DNA from: Asticcacaulis sp. AC460
GTDB lineage: Bacteria; Pseudomonadota; Alphaproteobacteria; Caulobacterales; Caulobacteraceae
NCBI RefSeq assembly: GCF_000495795.1
Contig: NZ_AWGD01000023.1
Location: forward strand, 1-64,000
Length of the DNA: 64,000 nucleotides
Direction: 5' to 3'
This document shows positions 54,888-63,953 of this stretch, one piece after another. The number at the start of each line of letters is the position of its first letter. Position 1 is the first letter of the stretch. The notes beneath the pieces are model-generated. The model ran no database searches. It saw only the letters and a program-made list of their open reading frames with translations, and was not told the DNA's origin. The position numbers and the translations under genes were made by a program.

Positions 54888-55502
54888 ATGACAAGGATAT
54901 TCCACGCTGCTGCGGCGGCCGTTGCGCTCGCCGTGCTCGCCCCCCTGCCCGCCCTCTGCGCCATCACGTCGAAGGATCCGGCCCAGGTCACCGCCGGGCG
55001 GTATAATGCCGATCCGGCCCACACGACTGTGCAGGCGCGCATCGACCATCTCGGCTTTTCGACGACCACGGTGGCGTTCGACAAGATCACGGGCGGTTTC
55101 GACTATGATCCGGCCAAACCGGAGCTGGCGAAGCTGGACGTCACGGTCGAGGCCGGCGCGCTGGATTCAGGCATGGATGCGCGCGATGGCGACCTGAAGG
55201 GGCCTGGCTTTTTCAATGTCGCCGCGTTTCCGACCATTACCTTCAGCTCGACGCGCCTGGTCCCGGTCGATGCGACCCATGCCAGGGTCGAGGGGCAGCT
55301 GACGCTGCTGGGCGTCACCAAACCCGTGACGCTGGATGTGACCTTCAACGGATTCGGCACCGGTATGATGGGCGACACGCGCGCAGGCTTTATTGCCACC
55401 GCCGCGATCCAACGGTCCGATTTCGGCATGAAGACCTATCTGCCCGCCATCGGTGACAAGGTCGACCTGCTGATCGACGCCGAATTCATCAAGCAGAAAT
55501 AG
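54888..55502 (+). CDS. YceI family protein, secreted
   Basis: A 204-residue lipocalin-like YceI protein with signal peptide ending LPALCA. Family features are YNADPAHTTVQARIDHLGFS, TITFSSTRLVPV, and LTLLGVTKPVTLDVTFNG. The family binds isoprenoid-type lipids in the periplasm. The start is at 54888 with AGGA upstream. It begins an operon continuing into a cytochrome b561-YceI fusion. Confidence 0.94.
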   Translation: MTRIFHAAAAAVALAVLAPLPALCAITSKDPAQVTAGRYNADPAHTTVQARIDHLGFSTTTVAFDKITGGFDYDPAKPELAKLDVTVEAGALDSGMDARDGDLKGPGFFNVAAFPTITFSSTRLVPVDATHARVEGQLTLLGVTKPVTLDVTFNGFGTGMMGDTRAGFIATAAIQRSDFGMKTYLPAIGDKVDLLIDAEFIKQK

Positions 55503-55512
55503 GCCTGGTCCG

Positions 55513-56766
55513 ATGAGCGAGTCCGTGCCGTCCTATCATGTCCTGAGCCGATGGCTGCACTGGCTCATCGCGGGGCTGATCGTGTTCATGATCGCGCTGG
55601 GGTGGGGCCTGAATCCGGGTAACCCGCACGTCCTGGCCGTGGCCTTCTGGCACAAGTCGTCGGGGATACTGGTCCTGTTGCTGAGTCTGGTCCGGATCGG
55701 GTTAAGGTTCAGCTTCAGGGCGCCGCCGGAACCGCCTATGCCAGCCTGGCAGGCGCTGTCGGCGCGGGTGCTGCATGGGCTGTTCTACGTGGCGATGATC
55801 GGCATGCCTTTGACGGGATGGGCCATGGTGTCGACCTCGGCGCGGGAGATACCGTTCTTTGTCTTCGACTGGTTTCACCTGCCGGTGCCGCCGACTGAGG
55901 CGGCGCATGAGCTGTTCGAGGCGCTGCATGATGTGGGCGCCAAGGTCCTGACCTGGCTGATGATCCCGCTGCATGTCGCTGCGGCGCTGAAGCATCACCT
56001 GGTCGACCGCGACACGGTGATGGAACGCATGATGCCGGGATTGCGGCCGAAACCGTTGCTGAACTGGCGCTGGCTGGTGCCGGTGTCGGTCGTTGCCGTA
56101 GCGATCCTTGCCAGCCAGGTGATCGGCGCCGGCGGGAAAAAGCCGGCCGGCCAGGCGGTGGCCATGGAACCGGCCGCCGCCGCCGCGGTGGCGGAGATAC
56201 AGGCCTCCACCGAGCCGTCTGCTTCGGCCTCGGCGGAGGTGGAACCGGTGACGCGCTGGACATTGCAAAAGACCGGCACGTCGCTGGGGTGGTCCACGAC
56301 GTTCCAGGGCGAGACGATCGACGGCGCTTTCGACCGGTTCAGCGCGGATATCGCCTTCGATCCCGACCGGCTGGAAGCATCGCGGGTAACGGTGCGCATC
56401 GATCTGGCGTCCTCGCGGTCCGGTGACGCCGATCGCGACACGACGGTACAGGGCGGCCAGTTTTTTGCGACCGAACAGTTTCCACAGGCGGTCTTCGACG
56501 CGAAACGGTTTACGGCGATCGGCAATGGACGCTACATCGCTCATGGAAAGCTGACCTTGCATGGCGTGACGCGGGCGGTCGACCTGCCGTTTACGCTCAG
56601 CATCAAGGGCGACCGCGCGACGGTGAGCGGCGAGACGGTCGTGGACCGGACCGTCTTCGGCGTCGGCAGCGGGGAATTTACCGGTACGGACATGGTTCCG
56701 GCCAAGGTCAAGGTGGTGGTCCGCCTGAACGCCGCCACCTCAACACAGAAAGGAAAACCGGAATGA
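55513..56766 (+). CDS. Cytochrome b561-YceI fusion protein
   Basis: A 417-residue two-domain protein. Residues of about 5-190 form a four-helix cytochrome b561 with conserved His (SRWLHWLIAG, AVAFWHKSSG, LHGLFYVAM, IPLHVAAALKHH); an Ala-rich linker with a fifth membrane segment follows. Residues of about 245-410 are a YceI domain (DFDRFSADIAFDP, KLTLHGVTRAVDLPF). The arrangement ties quinol oxidation to a periplasmic lipid-binding domain. It is 10 nt after the free YceI gene and overlaps the NTF2-like gene by 4 nt. Confidence 0.93.
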   Translation: MSESVPSYHVLSRWLHWLIAGLIVFMIALGWGLNPGNPHVLAVAFWHKSSGILVLLLSLVRIGLRFSFRAPPEPPMPAWQALSARVLHGLFYVAMIGMPLTGWAMVSTSAREIPFFVFDWFHLPVPPTEAAHELFEALHDVGAKVLTWLMIPLHVAAALKHHLVDRDTVMERMMPGLRPKPLLNWRWLVPVSVVAVAILASQVIGAGGKKPAGQAVAMEPAAAAAVAEIQASTEPSASASAEVEPVTRWTLQKTGTSLGWSTTFQGETIDGAFDRFSADIAFDPDRLEASRVTVRIDLASSRSGDADRDTTVQGGQFFATEQFPQAVFDAKRFTAIGNGRYIAHGKLTLHGVTRAVDLPFTLSIKGDRATVSGETVVDRTVFGVGSGEFTGTDMVPAKVKVVVRLNAATSTQKGKPE

Positions 56767-57218
56767 CCGGACACAAGTTTTACGCGGTTCTGACCGCGGT
56801 GGCCATGCTGGGACTGGCCGCGCCCGCCGCGCAGGCGGAACCAAAAGGCAATGCCGACCTGGTCCGGGCGGCGATGACCGCCCTGTTCATCGACCGCGAT
56901 CCGAAGGCGATCGAAACCTACTGGGGCAAGACCTATACCCAGCATAATCCCATGGTTCCCAATGGCGTCGAGGCGCTGCCCGGCCTGCTGAACAATCTGC
57001 CGGCCAATTTCAAATATGAGCCCGGCCTGGTGATCGCTGATGGCGACTTTGTCGCTATCCATGGCCGTTATACGGGCTTTGGTCCGACACCGATGATCGC
57101 TGTCGACATCTTCCGCGTCGAGGACGGCAAGCTGGTCGAGCACTGGGACGTTCTGCAGCCGGAAGTACCGGCCGACAAGACAGCCAGCGGCAATCCGATG
57201 TTCACGCCGGCGGGATAG
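56763..57218 (+). CDS. NTF2-like (SnoaL-type) protein, secreted
   Basis: A 151-residue protein with signal peptide ending PAAQAEP and a SnoaL-like fold: WGKTYTQHNPMVPNGVEAL, LVIADGDFVAIHGRYTGFGPTPM, AVDIFRVEDGKLVEHWDVLQP. The last segment is the typical end of many predicted SnoaL-like ester cyclases. Start overlaps the stop of the b561-YceI gene. Reaction unknown. Confidence 0.88.
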   Translation: MTGHKFYAVLTAVAMLGLAAPAAQAEPKGNADLVRAAMTALFIDRDPKAIETYWGKTYTQHNPMVPNGVEALPGLLNNLPANFKYEPGLVIADGDFVAIHGRYTGFGPTPMIAVDIFRVEDGKLVEHWDVLQPEVPADKTASGNPMFTPAG

Positions 57219-57285
57219 GACTCCGGCGCCGAATTGGTATGATGGATATCAATTTGGCACGGGCGGTATTTTTTTGTAGGAAGGA

Positions 57286-57786
57286 TTGGCCGTATGGAGC
57301 CAAGCCTTGACCAAGACCCCTGCCCGTTCACAACGCAAAGCCGATGAGTCGGACTTCACCATCATCATCGAGGACCAGGTCGGCTTTCAGTTGCGCATGG
57401 CGCAGTTGGCCGTGTTCAGCGATATCATCGAAGCGCTCAAGGAAACCGGCTTGCGGCCGGTTGACCTGTCGGCCCTGATGCTGATCGAATCGGATCCGGG
57501 TGTGCGCCAGCAGGCCATCTGTGACCGGCTGAGGATGCTGCGGCCAAACGTCGTCGCCCTGGTGGATGGCCTGGAGGCCCGCGGACTGGTCGACCGACAG
57601 GTCGACGCCAATGACCGCAGAGCCAACCAGGTCCATCTGACCGACGACGGCAGGCGCGTCCTGCGCCGGGCGCTGGACCTGCAGATCGAGCATACGGGCC
57701 GGGTCACTGCCGTATTGGATGGCATAGACGTCGATAACTTCATGGATGGACTGAAACGCCTGGCCACACTGGGCAAGTCCGCCTGA
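57286..57786 (+). CDS. MarR family transcriptional regulator
   Basis: A 166-residue MarR protein with winged helix: ALMLIESDPGVRQQAICDRLRMLRPNVVALVDGLEARGLVDRQVDANDRRANQVHLTDDG (about residues 63-122). It probably begins with TTG at 57286 after TAGGAAGGA, though a TTG at 57307 is possible. It lies 67 nt after the YceI/b561 operon and may control it; MarR proteins often sense phenolic or oxidative compounds. Confidence 0.9.
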   Translation: MAVWSQALTKTPARSQRKADESDFTIIIEDQVGFQLRMAQLAVFSDIIEALKETGLRPVDLSALMLIESDPGVRQQAICDRLRMLRPNVVALVDGLEARGLVDRQVDANDRRANQVHLTDDGRRVLRRALDLQIEHTGRVTAVLDGIDVDNFMDGLKRLATLGKSA

Positions 57787-57874
57787 CGGCTCACAAAAAC
57801 GGACCCATCCCGGTTTTCCACCTGGCGCGCCGGGAAATTTCCCAAGTTTACGGCAGCCCGGAGACGTGATGAGT

Positions 57875-57948
57875 TGGAGCGGGTAGACGGGATCGAACCG
57901 ACATCCTCAGCTTGGAAGGCTGCTGCACTACCATTGTGCTATACCCGC
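57875..57948 (-). tRNA. tRNA-Gly (anticodon TCC)
   Basis: A 74-nt cloverleaf including encoded CCA. Acceptor GCGGGTA pairs with TACCCGC; D arm AGCACAATGGTAGTGC; anticodon loop CTTCCAA in the stem CAGC/GCTG; T loop TTCGATC. A 3-prime fragment of the same gene occurs at 39727-39774. Confidence 0.97.
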
Positions 57949-57987
57949 ATTGCGATTTGAAGCGCGGGACCAGTGTTTCGTGAGTGA

Positions 57988-58071
57988 TGGTGGGGGAAGC
58001 AGGACTCGAACCTGCGAAGCTTACGCAGGGGATTTACAGTCCCCCCCCTTTGCCGCTCGGGACATTCCCCC
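57988..58071 (-). tRNA. tRNA-Tyr (anticodon GTA)
   Basis: An 84-nt class II tRNA including CCA, with acceptor GGGGGAA/TTCCCCC, anticodon loop CTGTAAA, the long variable arm TGCGTAAGCTTCGCA and T loop TTCGAAT. It lies 40 nt upstream of tRNA-Gly in transcription order. Confidence 0.97.
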
Positions 58072-58230
58072 ATGCACTCACAAAGAACCGGACGCCTTAA
58101 ACTCGAACCTGATGAAAAGCTCAAGCCTAAAAATGAAAAAAACTTTTTGATTCACAGACTTTAGCCGCTTAAAGACCAAGCCGGATCAAAAGCCATCGTC
58201 ATCAGGCCTCAAATCGGAGCGCGTCTTATA

Positions 58231-59124
58231 GTGTCATCAAATCGCGAACGCAACGACCCGAAACGCCCGAAAAGCAAAAACCGGCCAGAAAAATTCTCCG
58301 GACGGCCCCGCCCGCCCGAAACGCAGCGTCCGCGCCAGGCCGAAAATTCGCCAAAACCTCAGTCTTTTCAAAAATCTAAGGTCAATGACGATGGCTGGCT
58401 TTGGGGCGTCCATGCGGTCGAGGCCGCGCTCAAAAATGTGAACAGACCCGGGCCGCTAAAGCTTTTCCTGAGCGAGGACCGGGCGCAAACCATCGCCCCT
58501 GCCCTGCTGAAACGGTCCGGACTGAAGATTTCGACCCTGTTGGGGCCGGATATCGCCCGTATGTTGCCCCAGGGCGCCGTCCACCAGGGAATCGCCCTGC
58601 ATGGTCCGGTGCTGGAGGGCGAACCGCTCGAAGCGCTCATGGAATCGGGCGACGGCGTCATCCTGATGCTGGACCAGGTCACCGACCCGCAGAATATCGG
58701 CGCGATTTTCCGCTCGGCAGCGGCTTTCGGCGTTACGGGCCTGGTCATGCAGGACCGCCACTCGCCGCCGCTGCAGGGCGTATTGGCCAAGACCGCCGCC
58801 GGCGCCGTCGACATGGTGCCGTTTTCGCGGGTGACCAACCTTTCGCGTTCCCTGGAAGTGTTGGGTGAGAACGGCTATGTCAGCGTCGGCCTGGCCGGCG
58901 AAGGCGAGTTCAACCTGCATACACTTCTGGAGCAACAAGGTTGGGGTGGATCCCTGAAAAAGCTGGTCCTGGTGCTGGGGTCCGAAGGCGAGGGTCTGCG
59001 GCGGCTGGTCGCCGAACATTGCGACCACCTGGCCCGCATCCCGATGCCCGGCGGGTTCGAGAGCCTCAATGTCAGCCACGCGGCTTCGATTTCGCTTTAT
59101 GAGGCCCTGGCGCGTACGACTTGA
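58231..59124 (+). CDS. rlmB: 23S rRNA 2'-O-methyltransferase (TrmH/RlmB family)
   Basis: A 297-residue SPOUT-family methyltransferase. A basic, Pro/Arg/Lys-rich N-terminal tail (about 1-45) precedes the substrate-binding domain (WLWGVHAVEAALKN) and the knotted SPOUT domain with motif 1 DQVTDPQNIGAIFRSAAAFG, motif 2 LVLGSEGEGLRRL and motif 3 IPMPGGFESLNVSHAASISL. It methylates a conserved guanosine in 23S rRNA (G2251 in E. coli). It starts with GTG at 58231. TrmH-family relatives acting on tRNA are possible, but the domain layout fits RlmB. Confidence 0.92.
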   Translation: MSSNRERNDPKRPKSKNRPEKFSGRPRPPETQRPRQAENSPKPQSFQKSKVNDDGWLWGVHAVEAALKNVNRPGPLKLFLSEDRAQTIAPALLKRSGLKISTLLGPDIARMLPQGAVHQGIALHGPVLEGEPLEALMESGDGVILMLDQVTDPQNIGAIFRSAAAFGVTGLVMQDRHSPPLQGVLAKTAAGAVDMVPFSRVTNLSRSLEVLGENGYVSVGLAGEGEFNLHTLLEQQGWGGSLKKLVLVLGSEGEGLRRLVAEHCDHLARIPMPGGFESLNVSHAASISLYEALARTT

Positions 59125-59185
59125 CTATGGACAAGGGGTCGGATTGACGGTTAGGACTGGAGCTTAACCTTAATTCCGGTGCCCC

Positions 59186-59932
59186 ATGCCCGAGTTTTTG
59201 TCCGAGTTCCTGCACAAATCCCTGCCCGCGTTCCTGAATGACCCGCAGTTGCTGTCGCAGGCGGCGGCGCTTTTGCAGGTCGTGTTCATCGACCTGGTCA
59301 TGGCGGGAGATAATGCCGTGGCCGTCGGCCTGGCCGCGGCCGGGCTCGCGCCGGAGCTGCGCAAGCGCGCCATCATGTACGGCCTGATCGGCGCCGTGGT
59401 GATGCGCATCGGCTTCGTGCTGATCACCGCGCAGTTGCTGCTCATCGTCGGCCTGTTATTTGCCGGCGGCCTGCTCCTGCTGTGGGTGGCATGGAAGATG
59501 TGGCGCGAACTGCACGAACATCACGCCGAGGAGCAGGCCGCCAGCGCAGTCGATGCGCCGGCCAAGGCCAGGAAGCAGAAGACGCTGGGGGCCGCCGTCG
59601 TCCAGATTCTGATCGCCGACCTGTCGATGTCGCTGGACAATGTGCTGGCCGTCGCCGGTGCGGCGCGTCACCACACCGAAGTGCTGGTCATCGGCCTGGT
59701 CCTGGCCATTGCCCTGATGGGCGTTGCGTCGCACTTCATCGCCAAGCTGCTACACAAGCACCGCTGGATCGGCTTTATCGGCCTGGCAGTCATCCTTTAT
59801 GTGGCGCTGAACATGATATGGGAAGGCCATCGCGATATCGTGGTCGATACTAAGAAGGTCGCCGAGTACAACAAGATCGTGCCGGACATCATGGATATCT
59901 CGCCCGAAGACGTGAAGCACTTCTCACATTAA
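59186..59932 (+). CDS. TerC family integral membrane protein (YjbE-like)
   Basis: A 248-residue membrane protein with seven or so segments and two copies of the TerC motif: FIDLVMAGDNAVAVGLAAA and IADLSMSLDNVLAVAGAA, whose aspartates bind metal ions. TerC-like proteins act in metal (manganese) homeostasis or exoenzyme metalation. A charged loop (HEHHAEEQ...) separates the halves. Converges on the DUF805 genes. Confidence 0.93.
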   Translation: MPEFLSEFLHKSLPAFLNDPQLLSQAAALLQVVFIDLVMAGDNAVAVGLAAAGLAPELRKRAIMYGLIGAVVMRIGFVLITAQLLLIVGLLFAGGLLLLWVAWKMWRELHEHHAEEQAASAVDAPAKARKQKTLGAAVVQILIADLSMSLDNVLAVAGAARHHTEVLVIGLVLAIALMGVASHFIAKLLHKHRWIGFIGLAVILYVALNMIWEGHRDIVVDTKKVAEYNKIVPDIMDISPEDVKHFSH

Positions 59933-59942
59933 GCTTAGCGCC

Positions 59943-60383
59943 TTACGCCATATCCTCAGGGATTTCGTCGCCGAATTGCAAGGGGCGGTCGTAGCGGCCG
60001 CGCGCGGGTGACGGACCGTATTTGTTGCCGCTGCGGTTGCCTTCGAGAAAGCCGCATTCGATCAGGGCCAAGATCTGGCCGATCACCGGCACCAGCAGCC
60101 ACCAGCCCGACCGGCCACGGTCGTGCCAGCGCTTGATCAGGACGCAGAAAGCCATCCAGGCGACTGGCACGGCCAGGATCAGGCCGATCCAGGCAAAACG
60201 GCCGACATCTCCGTCACCCAGGACCGGCGGCTGGAAGCCGCCCTTCTGCGCGCTGAATTCGGCCAGGGTCGTCAGGCCGACCGCGGCAATGGCGATGATA
60301 AACGTGACGGCCAGCCACGCGCCCCAGAAGCCGAGACGGGTGATGCGGCCATTGGGGCTCAGCAGAATGTCGGTGATACGCAT
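59943..60383 (-). CDS. DUF805 membrane protein
   Basis: A 146-residue membrane protein: ILLSPNGRITRLGFW opening, three or four segments, KRWHDRGRSGWWLL and IECGFLEGNRSGNKYGPSP, which are DUF805 hallmarks. Start at 60383 in front of a GGAGG-like site. Paralogous to the gene at 60577. Function unknown. Confidence 0.9.
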   Translation of the reverse strand: MRITDILLSPNGRITRLGFWGAWLAVTFIIAIAAVGLTTLAEFSAQKGGFQPPVLGDGDVGRFAWIGLILAVPVAWMAFCVLIKRWHDRGRSGWWLLVPVIGQILALIECGFLEGNRSGNKYGPSPARGRYDRPLQFGDEIPEDMA

Positions 60384-60576
60384 GGTAGCCTCCCTGTTTC
60401 TGATGCGAGCCTGTGTCGACTCGTCATCGGGGAGACTACCATGCGGTGACATTTTCCCGAATGGCGCGAATTACACTGTACCGTGATCGTCGGCGCGGGT
60501 TGGTAAATATTTCGCCACAAAACAGCGTATGTCCTCACATGAGGGGCAACGCGAAATGGGGAATGACAGTCCGTGA

Positions 60577-60975
60577 TCAGAACACGCCAGGCTGATCGTT
60601 GATGCCCTTGGGGGACGGACCATAGCGATTGGGCCCTTGCGTACCATCCAGGAAACCACACTCGATCAGGGTCCACAGGCCACCAATGATCGGAATGAAC
60701 AGAATGAGATACATCCAGCCCGACTTGTCGCGGTCGTGCCAGCGCTTGGCGATCAGGCAGACGCTGATCCAGGTCAGGACGATCACGCAAACGGTGTAGA
60801 CCAATCCGAAGAGGGGAGGAAACTCACCCCGCTCCATGGCGCCGAAGGCACCGGTTGCGCCACCGAACACACCTATGCCGACACTGCACACCAGGCTCAT
60901 GCCTATGCTCCAAAGCCAGTAGTCGCGGCGGCGGATGCGCCCCTGGGCGCTGAAAAGCGTTTCCGTAATGGACAT
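60577..60975 (-). CDS. DUF805 membrane protein (paralog)
   Basis: A 132-residue membrane protein, ETLFSAQGRIRRRDYWLWS, with KRWHDRDKSGWMYLILFIP and IECGFLDGTQGPNRYGPSP, clearly paralogous to the neighbour at 59943-60383. The two lie on the same strand 193 nt apart and are a tandem duplication that has diverged. Confidence 0.9.
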   Translation of the reverse strand: MSITETLFSAQGRIRRRDYWLWSIGMSLVCSVGIGVFGGATGAFGAMERGEFPPLFGLVYTVCVIVLTWISVCLIAKRWHDRDKSGWMYLILFIPIIGGLWTLIECGFLDGTQGPNRYGPSPKGINDQPGVF

Positions 60976-61109
60976 GAAGGCCTCCCTTGGAAATGAGGTT
61001 GAGAGATAAGCATAGGCGGATCGGCGCGTAAACTTACGATTGCCGATATGGTAAAGCGACGGTCCGGGGCAGCCGCCACGTTAAAGTCGTACCAGCCCAG
61101 GAGGTCACC

Positions 61110-61976
61110 ATGTCCGAGAAACCCGTCATCACCCAGGCCATGATCGACGCCTATGACGATTTTACCCCCCGCAATCCCGATCGGCGCGCCTTTATGGAGC
61201 GTTTGACGGCCCTGTGCGGATCGGCGGCTGTGGCCGTAGCCGTGGCGCCGCTGCTGGCCGCCAGCCCGGCCAAGGCGGCCATCGTGCCCGAGGATGACGC
61301 GCGTATCACGGGTACGGATGTCAGTTATGGCGGCCTCAAGGGCTATGTGGCGCGGCCGGCGACGATTTCGGCCGCCTTGCCCGGTGTGATCGTCATCCAT
61401 GAGAATCGCGGTTTGAACGCCCATACCCGAGACGTGGCGCGGCGGATTGCGTTAGAGGGATTTGTCGCCCTGGCGCCGGACTTCCTGTCGCCCAAGGGCG
61501 GAACGCCTGCGAATGAGGACGAGGCGCGCAACCTGATCGGGCAACTGGATCCGGCCCAGAATGTCGCCAATGCCGAGGCCAGTCTGGAATGGCTGGAGAG
61601 CCAGGGTTTTGCGCGCCAGACCACAGGCGCGGTCGGCTTCTGCTGGGGCGGCGGGCTGGTCAACCGGTTCGCCACGAAGTCGGCGAAGCTGAAGGCCGGG
61701 GTCGCCTATTACGGTGCTCAGCCGCCTTTGGAGGATGTGCCGGGGATCAAGGCAGCGTTGCTGCTTCACTATGCCGGCCAGGATGAACGCATCAATGCCG
61801 GCATCGAGGCTTATCGGGCGGCTTTGACGGCGGCGGGCAAGACGTTCGATATCGAAGTGTATGAGGGCGTCCAGCACGCCTTCAACAACGACACTTCCGA
61901 GGCCAGGTACAACAAGGCCGCGGCGGATCTGGCTTGGGGACGGACGGTGGGGTGGTTTAAGAAGTATCTGGTTTAG
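61110..61976 (+). CDS. Dienelactone hydrolase family protein, exported
   Basis: A 288-residue dienelactone hydrolase-like enzyme with catalytic C178 in GFCWGGG, E98 in IHENRGL and His in VQHAFNND. An N-terminal extension NPDRRAFMERLTALCGSAAVAVAV resembles a Tat signal preceded by about 24 residues. GGAGG precedes the ATG. Such exported members are common in alphaproteobacteria; the substrate is not known. Confidence 0.92.
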   Translation: MSEKPVITQAMIDAYDDFTPRNPDRRAFMERLTALCGSAAVAVAVAPLLAASPAKAAIVPEDDARITGTDVSYGGLKGYVARPATISAALPGVIVIHENRGLNAHTRDVARRIALEGFVALAPDFLSPKGGTPANEDEARNLIGQLDPAQNVANAEASLEWLESQGFARQTTGAVGFCWGGGLVNRFATKSAKLKAGVAYYGAQPPLEDVPGIKAALLLHYAGQDERINAGIEAYRAALTAAGKTFDIEVYEGVQHAFNNDTSEARYNKAAADLAWGRTVGWFKKYLV

Positions 61977-61998
61977 GTTAGAGAGCCAGTATCGATCG

Positions 61999-62066
61999 TA
62001 AAGCCCCTCACCCGATCGCCCACGCTTCGCTCGGCTCTCGTCCTCTCCCCGTAAACGGGGAGAGGG
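61999..62066. repeat. CCCCGTAAACGGGG-family repeat between convergent genes
   Basis: CCTCTCCCC-GTAAAC-GGGGAGAGG forms a 9-bp stem at 62042-62065, preceded by AAGCCCCTCACCC and CGCTTCGCTCGG. It lies between the hydrolase and metG stops and is placed to end both transcripts. Confidence 0.75.
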
Positions 62067-62069
62067 AAT

Positions 62070-63785
62070 TTAAGCTTCCGCGCCGCCGAAGCGGGCTGTC
62101 CATTCGGCGACCTTTTCGTCTTCAACCTTGCTGAACAGGATTTCGCCGGCGGCGACAGCCTGACCGGTGGGGAGGGTGTCCAGTTCAGCTCGGATGTCCG
62201 CCGACGGCCAGGCCAGCGGCAAGGTGGCGCCGACCGTCGCGGCGATCTTTCCGGCCGAGAACGGCATGAAGGGCTGGGCCAGGGCAGCGTTCAGGCGGAC
62301 CAGGTTCAGGGCATGGCGGACGATGACACCCGCGCGGGCCGGGTCGGTCTTGATCGCCGTCCAGGGGGCGGCTTCCTGCAGATACTCGTTGCCCAGCACC
62401 CAGATGCGACGGACGGCTTGGGCGGCCTTGCGCATCTCCATGGTTTCCAGAGCTTCGGTGGCTTCAGCCAGTTGTTCCGCGACGTCAGCGTAAAGCTTTT
62501 CCTCGATAGGACCGGCCTCGCCGCCTTCCGGGACCGTGCCGCCCAGCTTGCCTTCGGTGAATTTGGTGATGCGATTGACGAAGTTGCCGAGGACGTCGTT
62601 GAGGTCCTTGTTGATCGTCGCCTGGAACTGTTCCCAAGTGAAGGAACTGTCCGAGCTTTCCGGCGAATTGGCGATCAGATACCAGCGCCAGTAGTCGGCC
62701 GGCAGAAGTTCCAGGGCCTGGTCCATAAAGACGCCGCGGTTCATCGAGGTCGAGAACTTGCCGCCGTACCAGTTGAGCCAGTTGAAGGCCTTCAGGGTGT
62801 CGACCATCTTCCATGGTTCGCCCGAGCCCAGGATGGTGGCCGGGAAGCTCACCGTGTGGAAGGCGACATTGTCCTTGCCCATGAATTCGACATAGGTCAC
62901 GTCGTCGGCGCCCTGGTCGAGGCGCCACCACTTCTGCCAGCCGTCCGGATCGTTCTGGGCGTCGAAGAATTCGCGGGTGGCGGCGATATATTCGATGGGC
63001 GCATCGAACCAGACGTAGAAGACCTTGTTTTCGAAGCCCGGGCGGGCTGCGCCGTCCTTGGTCACCGGCACGCCCCAGGCAAGGTCGCGGGTGATGCCGC
63101 GGTCGATCAGGCCTTCGTCGAGGTGCTTGTTGGCGATGGACCTGGCCAGGTGCGGCCAGTTGTCATGGCTGGCGATCCAGGCACGCAGTTGTTCCTCGAC
63201 CTTGGTTTGCAGCAGGTAGAGGTGGCGGGTGTCGCGGACTTCCAGGTTGGTCGAGCCCGAGACGGCGGAATAGGGGTTTTTCAGGTCGGTCGGGTCGAGC
63301 AGACGGCCGCAATTGTCGCACTGGTCGCCGCGGGCCTTTTCGTAGCCGCAGTGGGGACAGGTGCCTTCAACATAGCGGTCGGGCAGGAAGCGGCCGTCGT
63401 CGATGGAGAAGACCATCTTGTCGACGCGCTCTTCGATCAGGCCGTTGCTGTCGAGGGCTTCGCAGAACATCTGGGTGAGTTGACGGTTCTGCGGCGACGA
63501 CGAGCGGCCGAACCAGTCGTAGGACAGGCCGAACGCCTCACCGGCGCTCTTCTGGATCAGGTGCTGTTCGTCGCAATAGGTGCGGACGTCCTGGCCGGCC
63601 TTGGCGGCGGCGAGTTCGGCGGGGGTGCCGTGTTCGTCGGTGGCGCAGATATAGAGCACCTCATGACCGCGGGCGCGCATGAACCGGGCGTAGACGTCGG
63701 CCGGCAGCATCGAGCCGGCGAGGTTGCCGAGGTGCTTGATGCCGTTGATATAGGGGAGCGCGGAGGTGATGAGGATGCGAGACAT
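62070..63785 (-). CDS. metG: Methionyl-tRNA synthetase
   Basis: A 571-residue class I synthetase that charges tRNA-Met. It shows HLGN (18-21, the HIGH-type signature), a zinc knuckle with CPHCGYE and [22 protein letters not shown] and KFSTS (the KMSKS loop). The anticodon-binding helical domain follows. The optional C-terminal tRNA-binding (Trbp111-like) domain is absent, giving the short form. Essential core gene. Confidence 0.98.
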   Translation of the reverse strand: MSRILITSALPYINGIKHLGNLAGSMLPADVYARFMRARGHEVLYICATDEHGTPAELAAAKAGQDVRTYCDEQHLIQKSAGEAFGLSYDWFGRSSSPQNRQLTQMFCEALDSNGLIEERVDKMVFSIDDGRFLPDRYVEGTCPHCGYEKARGDQCDNCGRLLDPTDLKNPYSAVSGSTNLEVRDTRHLYLLQTKVEEQLRAWIASHDNWPHLARSIANKHLDEGLIDRGITRDLAWGVPVTKDGAARPGFENKVFYVWFDAPIEYIAATREFFDAQNDPDGWQKWWRLDQGADDVTYVEFMGKDNVAFHTVSFPATILGSGEPWKMVDTLKAFNWLNWYGGKFSTSMNRGVFMDQALELLPADYWRWYLIANSPESSDSSFTWEQFQATINKDLNDVLGNFVNRITKFTEGKLGGTVPEGGEAGPIEEKLYADVAEQLAEATEALETMEMRKAAQAVRRIWVLGNEYLQEAAPWTAIKTDPARAGVIVRHALNLVRLNAALAQPFMPFSAGKIAATVGATLPLAWPSADIRAELDTLPTGQAVAAGEILFSKVEDEKVAEWTARFGGAEA

Positions 63786-63928
63786 GGCTGGCTCTTAACC
63801 TTTTCAAGATCGGGGTCAAGGGGTCAAAGAACGGTTCTTGGGCCCCCCTCGCCTTGATCTTACAGAGGTTGGACCGGGCGTGACCTGTATTTTCTTGAGC
63901 CCATATGGGCAAGCTTTATTTGGGAAAA

Positions 63929-63953
63929 TGGTGCCGGCTACAGGATTCGAACC
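63929..63953 (-). repeat. 3-prime end of a tRNA-like gene or fragment at the window edge
   Basis: On the minus strand GGTTCGAATCCTGT-AGCCGGC-A-CCA looks like a T loop, acceptor strand and CCA. The upstream bases (63954-64000) do not complete a T stem (CGGGG against CCTGT) or a clear cloverleaf. It may be an attachment-site scar or the end of a tmRNA-type gene running out of the window. Confidence 0.45.

Noticed and set aside
57847-57866. TTACGGCAGC-like half-site before tRNA-Gly
   Set aside because: Only the left half matches the second LacI operator, and the sequence is part of the region similar to that next to the tRNA fragment at 39.7 kb.
62313-63857. 514-codon open frame on the plus strand across metG
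   Set aside because: It is antisense to an unmistakable metG and its translation has low-complexity, high-GC shadow composition.
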